Origin: Actinomortierella ambigua
Taxonomy: Eukaryota > Mortierellomycota > Mortierellomycetes > Mortierellales > Mortierellaceae
Direction: 5' to 3'
Assembly: GCA_016098155.1 (NCBI GenBank)
Contig: JAAAJB010000028.1
Location: forward strand, 50,492-114,491
Length of the DNA stretch: 64,000 nt
Part shown: positions 36,345 to 45,318 of the stretch, one piece after another
Layout of the letters: each line of letters starts with the position of its first letter
How positions within the stretch are numbered: position 1 is the stretch's first letter
Translations under genes and position numbers: made by a program
The notes under the pieces: model-generated
The model's database searches: none
What the model was told of the DNA's origin: nothing
The model's input: the letters and a program-made list of their open reading frames with translations, nothing else

Positions 36345-37100
36345 TTAACAAGAGGTGACTAAGGAGCAGGAAAAGGTAGTGTCAATGGCAGAGATCGTGG
36401 GGGTGGTAGCAGAAATCCGCGGGCCCAGCTCAACCGAAGACGTACTGATAATGCTCTTACAGGAGGTGTCGACGACAGCAGGCACCCAAAAGTAAGCACT
36501 GCAAACGGACGAGGCGCAACGATAGCAGGAGGCGGAAGCGAACTCCGGGAAGATGCGAGAGAGCAGGCATTGCACGACCTAGGCATGGCTGCACAGTCGC
36601 AGGCGTCGTTCAACTTGCCAAGAAAAACGAAGGATAGGACCAAGAATACCCAACCACATGGCACTGACATGCACCTGTTAACTGCCAAGGTTGTTTTAAA
36701 GACCCTCAACCTTTGCCGTCGCTATCGGGAGCTGCTGGCTCGAGCTGGCATTACCGGCTGCTTCCTCTTGTTCCTCTTCTTCTGCTTCCTCTTCGTCTAC
36801 TTCAACTACACACTCTGCCGCCACCGGTAGTTGGCCTGAACCCATCAGCTCAACGAATGATTGGAATATAGACTGGGATCGGGGTAGTGGTGGTGGCGGT
36901 AGGCGTGGCCGTGGCCGTAGCGGTGACCGAAACTGGGATTATGACCGAGGCCAAGGCGGAGGTCAGGATTGGGGTCGAGGAAGAGGGGGAGACTGGGGCA
37001 ACTCATCTTCGTCTAGCCGGCATCGCAATCCCCCGCTACCCTCCCCGCGGCGCAGAGACTGAGAATCAGGACTTTCTCTCCCCCCCCCCCCTCTTGCGAT
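36345..37100 (+). pseudogene. PolyQ-gene tail copy 4 (decayed)
   Basis: Homologous to about 20615-21530. Frames are broken repeatedly; the KKGKTKNAN block survives only as RKTKDRTKNTQ-like sequence near 36625, and the RGG tail is shortened. Confidence 0.8.
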
Positions 37101-37540
37101 TTGCAGTCAGATAGTTTGACTTACAACAATAATAGTTTGCGAGATCAACAACAGGAAAATGCTCGGGAGCATGTTGATACTCTTACCTTTCCTAGATTTA
37201 TGAGTCTATCTGAGAGTGCACATTTCAATGATGCCATTTGTTATCAGGAAATGTTTCGATACATTCAATGTCGCCGCAAATATGAAAACTCTTGAAAAAT
37301 CATAAACAAAAAATCTGCTGGTTGGCACAGCGGAAGGTATAGCTCTGTTTGGTTCATGCGGTCAAACAACACTTTTCCCTCGCAGCCTCATGACCACTTG
37401 CATAGCATCTCCTTTCTTCCCGTGTATGCATAAAATATGCTTCCAGTGCCCCAGTCCACTATCTCACGCTTTCAGCCGCCTCGGGGTCGGTCACAATGAT
37501 GCTACCTTCAACAAGAATGCTGCATGTAGACTCCTCGAAT

Positions 37541-37572
37541 ATATCATGCGTGGAACAGCGAATATAAATATA
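37541..37572 (+). promoter_or_regulatory. Class I promoter of GTPase G
   Basis: ATATCATGCG at 37541-37550 and TATAAATATA at 37563-37572, 97 bp before the ATG at 37669. Confidence 0.7.
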
Positions 37573-37668
37573 CTCTCAATTTTCTGCCTTCCAACATGCC
37601 TTAACAGCGCATACCATTTTCAACTCCATTTCATCGTCTCATCCCACTCACCGATCTACCTCAGACCA

Positions 37669-39795
37669 ATGTCGTCGTAAGTGATCACTGCATTAAATTC
37701 GCAGCGTAATAGCATTTTCTTTCTCTCGTGGTCCGCTTCTAACTCAACATTCTACCAAACGCGGCCATTAAAAACTCCTAGCAATCAACCGTCGAACCCT
37801 ACCCCTGCATACAATCAGGCCGCCAGCGAGACCGTTGCTATAATGTACATTGGCAATTCAGGCGTCGGCAAGAGCACTTTTCTCAACAAACTCGGAGGAG
37901 ATTTTCGCGCTGATGTGTCGTGGAGGACGGGCTGTACCAAGAGCGTTTCTGAACAATGGGTCGAGCTCCAGGGTAGGAGAGTCCTCTTGATCGATGTCCC
38001 TGGTGTGTTCGGGCCAATGGAAGAAGAGACAGAGAACAACGTCAGAATGCTCAACCAGGCTCTGAGAAGAGGATACCGATACAACCTGACTTTCGTGTTG
38101 AGGGCTAGCAGGCGCGGCTTTGATGACGCTGACTTGCTGATGATATCCAAAGTCAATGAGTGCATCCGAGGAATAGCTGACCTGGACGTCACATTCAAAG
38201 TGATTATCAACCAGATCACGGACGATGCAGTATACAACAAGTACAATGAGACTGTGATCAAGGACAACTTTCAGAGTCAATTTGCTGAATGGGAGAAGAG
38301 AGGCTACCATTTTGATATCAGCATCAAGTCGGTTCTTCTGCTACGCCATGATCTGGATTTCGTTCAGAAGAAGACTTCCGAGGTCCTGGTGGCATTTGAG
38401 TATCAGACAATCGACAAGACCATCGCCATAATGTACATTGGCAATCCAGGCGCCGGCAAGAGTACTCTTCTCAACAAGCTCGGAGATTTTTCCACTGGCG
38501 TGTCGTGGAGCAATGGTGTTACCACAAGCATTGCCGAAACACAGGTCGAGCTCAAGGGCGAGAAGGTCCTCTTGATGGATGTCCCTGGTCTATTGGAGCC
38601 AAGACAGGACAAGACAGAGCACAACGCCAGATTGTTCATCGACGCTCTGAGGAGAAGATACCGATACAGTCTGACTCTCGTGCTGAAGGCTAGCAACCAC
38701 GGCCTCGAGGATGCTGACTTGTTGATGATGTCCAAGGTCAATGAGTGCGTCCGTGAAGTGAATGGTCTGGATATCACATTCAAAGTGATCATCAACCAGA
38801 TCAAGAACGATCAAGTCTACAACATGTACCATAAGAGGGTGGCCAAGGACAACTTTCAGAGACAATTTGCTGAATGGGAGAAGAGAGGCTACCATTTTGA
38901 TATCAGCATCAAGTCGGTTCTTCTGCTACGCCATGATCTGGATTTCGTTCAGAAGAAGACTTCCGAGGTCCTGGCGGCATTTGAGTATCAGGCAATCAAC
39001 GAGACCATCGCCATAATGTACATTGGCAATTCAGGCGCCGGCAAGAGCACTCTTCTCAACAAACTCGGAGGGAAATTTCGCACTGCTGTGTCGTGGAGGA
39101 CTGGCGTTACCACGAGCATTGCCGAATCACACGTCGAGCTCAAGGGCGAGAAGGTCCTCTTGATGGATGTCCCTGGTCTGTTCGAGCCAACGGATGATGA
39201 GACAGCGCGCAACGCCAGAATGCTCACCCATGCTCTGAGGAGAGGATACCGATACAACCTGACTTTCGTGTTGAAGGCTAGCAACCGCGGCTTTGAGGAG
39301 GCTGACTTGCTGATGATGTCCAAGGTCAATGAGTACGTCCGAGGAGTGGATGGCTCGAAGGTCACATACAAAATGATTATCAACCAGATCATGGACGATG
39401 CAGTCTACAACATGTACAATGAGACGGTGGTCAAGGACAACTTTAAGAGTCTGCTTGCTGAATTGCAGATGGAAGGCTACCATTTTGATATCACCATTAA
39501 TTCGGTTCTTCTGTTACGCTATGATCAAGCTTTCGTAGAGAGGAGGACTTCCAAGGAACTGACTGAATTTGAGTGTCGCTGGCAGCGGAAGGCCCCAGTG
39601 GCTCTCGACACGGATATATTCGCAACATACAAGGATTTGGGATTCTTTAAGAAACTCATGAGATACATACGCCTATCGGTACGTGGAACTCAGGCTAGTG
39701 CGGCAACTCCAACTTCGACTGTAGCCTCGGCAGTGACTGGGGCCCTCGTTGTCGTTGTCGGTGTATTCATACTTCTCAAGAAGACGCCCAAGTAG
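37669..39795 (+). CDS. Class I P-loop GTPase G with three tandem G domains and tail anchor
   Basis: Exons 37669-37676 (8 nt) and 37782-39795 give 673 aa. Three G domains of about 195 residues start at residues 24, 220 and 415 (the MYIGN Met), with G1 GNSGVGKST, GNPGAGKST and GNSGAGKST, and DVPG in each. INQI(T/K/M) stands in each G4 region. Domain 2 lacks one Gly after KLG. Domains 1 and 2 share an almost identical stretch (AEWEKRGYHFDISIKSV), at 38279-38400 and 38874-38995, a sign of gene conversion inside one gene. The C-terminal TGALVVVVGVFILLKKTPK is a clear single tail anchor. The leader reads NPTPAYN, so PPxY is absent. I know no described GTPase with three such domains and a tail anchor; related multi-domain AIG1-type proteins may exist in fungi. 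Confidence 0.88.
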
Positions 39796-40362
39796 GCTCC
39801 AATCTTGTTCGCGGTTCCGTAGCTTGAATCAATATTCTTTGTCCTTCTACACCACTATAGCCCCTGGCACTTCAAGTACATCTTACAGCATCATCACTCC
39901 CTACAATGATGGAGACTGCCTGGTTGGCACAATTGTCCCCCATTATAGCCTATGTAGCCATGAGAGGAGAAATGAAGGCCACTTCCTTTCACATTTTGAG
40001 CTTCCTAGACCTGAGAAAGGGAGGGGGGAGGTCTCTGTACACATCTAACAAGTGATGTTCGTTTGTGTGTTTACTAACACAAGGATGTGAGTCAACCAAC
40101 ACCATTTGCAAGGAAATATTATTTTGTACTCGAATACAGAAATGCATTCATGTTTTGCCCTTGGCTTCAGAGTTTGCATTGCAGCTTTTGTTCCCTTTAC
40201 CTTTTGTTTATCCTGCCCCTCTCCATCGCGTGCGGTTCAGATATTTAGAGGTCTGTGGGAAACAATCACCCTGAGACACGTTTGTGAGCTCGAATTCCCC
40301 CCCCCCTCCCTCTCCCCCCCAGTAAACACACCACATCATATGTGAACTCCTGCTGTGCAGCG
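39796..40362. other. Spacer between GTPases G and H
   Basis: Class I 3' flank and class II upstream flank, shortened relative to other units. No gene supported. Confidence 0.45.
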
Positions 40363-40379
40363 ATCATGTGTTATAAATA
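40363..40379 (+). promoter_or_regulatory. Class II promoter of GTPase H
   Basis: ATCATGTG next to TATAAATA (40372-40379), 90 bp before the ATG at 40469. Confidence 0.68.
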
Positions 40380-40468
40380 CATCGCCAAAGACGTCTCTCA
40401 ACAGCATTCCCACCAGGTTGCTTCTCTATTTACAATCACTTCAGCTTCACTCGCTCTACAGAAACTCA

Positions 40469-41470
40469 ATGTGCTCGTAAGTGATCATGGCCATGAATGT
40501 TTGACACTTCAATCTTTGCGACCAACAGCGCTCAGGTCATCGAACGGAGAGTTTACACAACCACCTCATCAATAGCACACAATCGTCGAACCTACAATAC
40601 CACGATGAGCTGCAATCCGATACCATCGCCATCGTGCTCCTTGGTAACTCTGGCTCTGGAAAGAGCACTCTCCTCAATCTACTCGGTGGCCAATTCGGAT
40701 CTGGAGTGAAGATGAGAAAGGGATTCACCAAGAACGTTCAAGTACAGGAGGTCGAGCTCGGTGGCAAGATTGTCGAATTGATCGACGTCCCTGGGTTGTT
40801 CGAGCCCAACGACAACGAGGCACGCAAGAATGCCGAGCAGCTCACCGAGGCTCTGACCAGAAACCACGGGTACATTCTCTACTTTGTGTTGAGGGCGACC
40901 AACCGCGGCCTCGAGAACGGCGAGTTGCTAATGATGGCCAAGGTCAACCAGTGCATCCGACGACTGGCTGACGGTGAGAAGATCTCCTACAGAGTGATTG
41001 TCAACCAGATCATGAACGATGAAGCCCATGACATGTACACCAAATCTCTAGTCCGTGACAACTTTCGATCGCTGTTTAAGCAGATGAATGCAGAAGGCTT
41101 TTCGTTCGACATTCGAGTGGAATCGGTGCATTTATTGTCCTTTGGCATTGACTCGGCTCAACAACAGACGTTCAGGAAATTGGTCGAGGACGATATTCGC
41201 AAGCAGCGGGCAACACGGTTGGATATCAAAAACGACATTGCTCCAACCAACAATGAACTGAGAGTGTATCACACATCTATGAGGACATTAGTCTCGCCTA
41301 CCGGCAGTTCAAGATGGACCCTCAGTTGGCTGGTCCAGCGGTTCAGGAAGTATCCGCAATTGGCTAGCTCAGTGGCTCGCCTTCCTATAAAGTGGGTCAT
41401 CATACTGTCAATAATTCTCAGCGTTGTCCTTAGCTCTCCTGCAATACTCAAGCTACTGAATAAAAAGTGA
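40469..41470 (+). CDS. Class II P-loop GTPase H with intact tail anchor
   Basis: Exons 40469-40476 (8 nt, Met-Cys-Ser) and 40576-41470 give 300 aa. G1 GNSGSGKST, G3 DVPGLF, and VNQIMND in the G4 region. The C-terminal WVIILSIILSVVLSSPAILK (about residues 274-293) followed by LLNKK is an intact tail anchor, making H the only class II copy with a complete reading frame through the anchor. The body from the P-loop to DIAPTNNELRVYHTSMRTL is nearly identical to copy J, so the two separated recently or were homogenised. Confidence 0.87.
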
Positions 41471-42140
41471 GTTTGTGTTTCAAAATCTATGAGATCCTAC
41501 ATGAGGGTCGAGAGCTGCGATGAGAACATGCCAACTCCTTATCGTTATCTTCATCGGTGCTGTTGCGAGTCAAAGACGATAAAGACGCAAAGGAACACCA
41601 TAGATGACTGAATTCTGCGGAGAGAGAAGTGCCAGTGTCATAGATGGACGACATGCCATATTTGCTCTCAGGAAATGTTTTAACGGGTTGACACTATGGC
41701 AAACACTCTTGCAAAATCATAAATAAAAAACCTGCTGTTTGGCACAGCAGAAGATGCAGATTTGTTTGAACAAATCCCTCGGCTCATGCGACTGAACAAC
41801 ACTACCTTTCTCCCGCGGCCTCATGATCACTTGCATCACGTCCCATATTGTCCAATGCATGCATGAAATGTGTCCTTCATCTCACTTTCTCAGCCGCTCA
41901 GGGGTCGATGCACAACGATGCTTCCCTCAACAAAGATGCTGTATGTGGACTCCCCGGACATCAAATAGCCATCAATTTTGGATGACACACCCTCATGGTT
42001 GAAACTGGTCGTGTGAACTAGAGATACATTGAAGATATACGGCGGAGAACAGGGAACATAAATATATCTTCATTGTTCTGCTTTCCTTCTAACGTACCAC
42101 CATTTTCAACTACACTCATCCACCAACATATCTCAGCCCA
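41471..42140. other. Spacer with unit 4/5 junction
   Basis: Right flank of class II, then at about 41650 a switch to the flank that in unit 1 lies just after the polyQ gene (CATATTTGCTCTCAGGAAATG, compare 21715), so unit 5 has no polyQ tail. ATAAATATAT at 42058-42067 is the promoter of the dead class I copy that follows. Confidence 0.5.
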
Positions 42141-42500
42141 GCGTCCTTGTAAGTGATCATTGCATTCGATTAGCAGCGTATTCTCTCTCTCATGGACCGC
42201 TTCTAACTCAGCATTCAACCAATAAAATACACATGGCAATTAACCTTCGGACCCTCCTTTTGCAAATAGCATGGTCACCAAATTGCCACTTCAGGCGTTA
42301 ACAAGATATGTTCCCGCTGTTTTGGCGTGGATGAATGGCGTTACCAAGGACATTTCTGAAAATTGGGCCATGCCCAAGGGCAAGGAAGCGGCCCGCCTGG
42401 TGAATGTCATTGGTCCGCTCGAGGCAGAAAAGGAAGGGACAGAGCACGACGCCAGAATGTCCAAGACTTCGAGGAGAGGACACCAAGACAACATGACTTC
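42141..42500 (+). pseudogene. Class I GTPase fragment I
   Basis: The start codon position reads GCG, the acceptor is lost, and the P-loop region is replaced by an indel-ridden stretch (around 42280-42310). A recognisable part NGVTKDISENWAMPKGK follows, ending near 42500 at class II upstream flank. Not functional. Confidence 0.8.
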
Positions 42501-42731
42501 AGCGTTTGCATTGCAGCCTCTGCTCCTTTCACACCTTGACTTTCCTCGCAAGACGTCTTGTTCATTTTATTCTGTTCCATCGCATGCAGTTCAGGTATTC
42601 AGAATTCTGTGGGAAAAGATATCTCCTGCAGGTGAGATTCAGCAAGTGGACTTCTCGGAAACAATTATCCTTTCCTGCAGAATCTAACCCCCTCTCACCC
42701 CTCCCCTAATTAAACTTTTGTGGACTCAGGG

Positions 42732-42748
42732 ATCATGCGGTATAAATA
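42732..42748 (+). promoter_or_regulatory. Class II promoter of copy J
   Basis: ATCATGCG abuts TATAAATA (42741-42748). Confidence 0.65.
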
Positions 42749-42861
42749 CATCGCAGAAGACGTATTTCAACGGCATTCTCATCAGGCTGTTTCTCTATTT
42801 ACGATCTCTTCTGCCTCACTCACCCTTCGGAAATTCAATATCCTCGTAAGTGATCATTGCC

Positions 42862-43668
42862 ATGAATGTTTGTCACCTCAATTCTTTCGACCATCTGCGC
42901 CCAGGCCATATAACCGAGAGTTTACACAACCACCTCATCAATAGCACACAATCGTCGAACCTACAATACCACGATGAGCTGCAATCCGATACCATCGCCA
43001 TCGTGCTCCTTGGTAACTCTGGCTCTGGAAAGAGCACTCTCCTCAATCTACTCGGTGGCCAATTCGGATCTGGCGTGAAGATGAGGAAGGGATTCACCAA
43101 GAACGTTCAAGTACAGGAGGTCGAGCTCGGTGGCAAGATTGTCGAGTTGATCGACGTCCCTGGTTTGTTCGAGCCCAACGACAACGAGACACGCAAGAAT
43201 GCCGAGCAGCTCACCGAGGCTCTGACCAGAAATCACGAGTACATTCTCTACTTTGTGTTGAGGGCGACCAACCGCGGCCTCGAGAACGGCGAGTTGCTCA
43301 TGATGGCCAAGTTCAACCTGTGCATCCGACGACTGGCTGACGGTGAGAAGGTCTCCTACAGAGTGATTGTCAACCAGATCATGAACGATGAAGCCCATGA
43401 TATGTACACCAAATCTCTAGTCCGTGACAACTTTCGATCGCTGTTTAAGCAAATGAATGCAGAAGGCTTTTCGTTCGACATTCGAGTGGAATCGGTGCAT
43501 TTATTGTCCTTTGGCATTGACTCGGCTCAACAACAGACGTTCAGGAAATTGGTCGAGGACGATATTCGCAAGCAGCGGGCAACACGGTTGGATATCAAAA
43601 ACGACATTGCTCCAACCAACAATGAACTGAGAGTGTATCACACATCTATGAGAACACTAGTCGCGTGA
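42862..43668 (+). CDS. Class II P-loop GTPase J, start codon and anchor frame altered
   Basis: Nearly identical to H over the G domain (G1 GNSGSGKST, DVPGLF, VNQIMND). The normal leader ATG has become ATA (42838-42840), though donor and acceptor remain. The former intron is open in the coding frame, so translation could begin at ATG 42862 and run through it, giving 268 aa with a new N-terminus MNVCHLNSFDH. The frame ends at TGA 43666-43668 after a small deletion relative to H. The anchor (KNWLITLSITLSSALSFHAI) is still encoded, but in another frame that is open from 43665 to 43946. It is either a decaying gene or a soluble GTPase with a changed N-terminus. Confidence 0.65.
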   Translation: MNVCHLNSFDHLRPGHITESLHNHLINSTQSSNLQYHDELQSDTIAIVLLGNSGSGKSTLLNLLGGQFGSGVKMRKGFTKNVQVQEVELGGKIVELIDVPGLFEPNDNETRKNAEQLTEALTRNHEYILYFVLRATNRGLENGELLMMAKFNLCIRRLADGEKVSYRVIVNQIMNDEAHDMYTKSLVRDNFRSLFKQMNAEGFSFDIRVESVHLLSFGIDSAQQQTFRKLVEDDIRKQRATRLDIKNDIAPTNNELRVYHTSMRTLVA

Positions 43669-44492
43669 CCCACGGTTGGCTGGCCCGACCTTTCAGAAAG
43701 TCTCCACGATTGGCAGGCCTGGTGTCTCGCCTTCCTAAGAACTGGCTCATCACACTATCGATAACTCTCAGCTCTGCTTTGAGCTTTCACGCAATTTTCA
43801 AGCTACTAAAAAATAGTAAAATCTATGGGATCTACATGAGAATCGAGAAATGCGTTCAGCACAAGCCAACCCCTTACCGATATCTCCATCGGTCTTGTTG
43901 CGAATCAAAGACGATGAAGGGGCAAAAGACCACCACAGAAGCTTGAATTCAGCTAAGAGAAACTACTGTACCACAGGTGCTTCCCCAATGAAGGTGATTG
44001 ATGATGCTGGCAACAGCAACAAGTACAGTAGGGGCGGAGAGTGCACTCGAATAAGGAATGATACGCGTAGAGGACCAAGGCCATGTCTTTCCAACGGCGA
44101 GGATAGGATTTCACTCCATCCTCTGATGTATCTCGATCTTGAATAAAACGCTGAACCTATTGGTACACTTGCCGAGGGGCTTCTCCTGGCGTAGAGACAA
44201 ATCCTATCACTCTGTGGTCAAACAACAATGAAGTTCAATAGCAAGCCACGGTTTTTAAATACCATATGGACACGTATCCCGACCCCCCCCCCTTGCCGGA
44301 TAGGGATCTTGACAATGGCCAGGATGCACATACCAACCCCATCCTTCGCTCAACCACCGATGTGGTGCATACGAGGAACCCGCGCCGCCCGCAGCATGCT
44401 ATGCCGTGGAGTTTTTTTTTTTTTTTTTTTTTGGTTTTTGGAAAAACCCGTTCCCGGGCGTGGAAAACCCCCAGGTACCCCTCCTTTTGGTT
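43669..44492. other. Decayed anchor of J and array right flank
   Basis: 43669-43830 holds the out-of-frame anchor codons of J; from 43850 the flank matches 35820-36330. Homopolymer-rich, error-prone sequence begins at 44411. Confidence 0.5.
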
Positions 44493-44502
44493 NNNNNNNN
44501 NN
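44493..44502. other. Assembly gap (10 N)
   Basis: Ten N bases between two T homopolymers. Sequence left of the gap (about 44452-44492) looks like an error-laden copy of that right of it (about 44561-44605). Confidence 0.95.
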
Positions 44503-45318
44503 CCCCCACCTGCCCCGCCCGCGGGTTTTTTTTTTTTTTTTTTTGCTGGATTATAGATAGACCCGTTGCCAGGTCGTGATAGCACACAAGTACCCTCTCA
44601 TTTGGATCGCCACCTAGTTAGTCTGGCATGAATTGAAGGGCGGTGATTAGGGCCACGAGAGGCTGGCCTGGTTCAAAGACATACTTGGCTTTGAGCAATA
44701 CTAAATGCAGCTAGCAGTAGATGAAACGGCCTGTATCTATGTTAGTAGGTGAGGACATTCCTCCCGCCAGCCACAGGGACGACAACACTCAAACTGTTCA
44801 GCTTTTGACTTTTTTTTCAGCGCGCAACGATAGCAGCCAAGCATTTTATTATGATACTAAACAAAAGTGGGAGTAAGAAAGTACATGTAGAGTACACTTT
44901 TTTTTTAATGTTACAAAGAGGGGGATTGAAGAAATCATATTGGTACACAATGGTCGTGTCAGTAGTACACTTTTTTGGGGGGACAAGGGAATGGGGTGGG
45001 TGCAGGGGTGGTGATGATAATGCAAACGAACGAAATAGTGAAAAGTCAAATGTCGAGTGTAAGAAAAAAATGAAAGGAACAGAAGTGATAAGGTGCAGTG
45101 GTTCATGTAATGTGCAATTTTGAAGAAAAAAAAAGGGTGTGCTTTGGTGGTGCTCGTCGGGAAGAAGAACCGTCGGGACTGACAACGTGTGTCAATGGTT
45201 CTGTTGCGTGCGCGCTGCATGATATTAGTAGGGTATTGAAGAGGTCGAGGGGTAGGATGCTTACAGTCCAAGAAGGATGCTGTAATGTCGCCTGGTCTTT
45301 TTGCACGGTGTTTTGTAA
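44503..45318. other. Intergenic, array edge to SWIRM gene
   Basis: No supported gene. Contains T and A homopolymers and the 3' flank of the minus-strand SWIRM gene. Confidence 0.4.

Larger units (their letters stand above)
20640..44320. repeat. Tandem segmental-duplication array of P-loop GTPases
   Basis: The same order recurs: homologue of the polyQ-gene 3' end, class I GTPase, class II GTPase. Unit boundaries by eye: unit 1 about 20640-26620, unit 2 about 26620-31075, unit 3 about 31076-36344, unit 4 about 36345-41650, and a partial unit 5 about 41650-44320 lacking the polyQ tail. Flanks between genes are also alignable (for example 35820-36330 with 43850-44320, and 21700-22200 with 27540-28020). 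Copies range from nearly identical to badly decayed, so duplication has been repeated over time. Confidence 0.85.

Noticed and set aside
22214..43668. Array as transposable elements
   Set aside because: No transposase, integrase or reverse transcriptase motifs and no terminal repeats seen; units are bounded by gene fragments instead.
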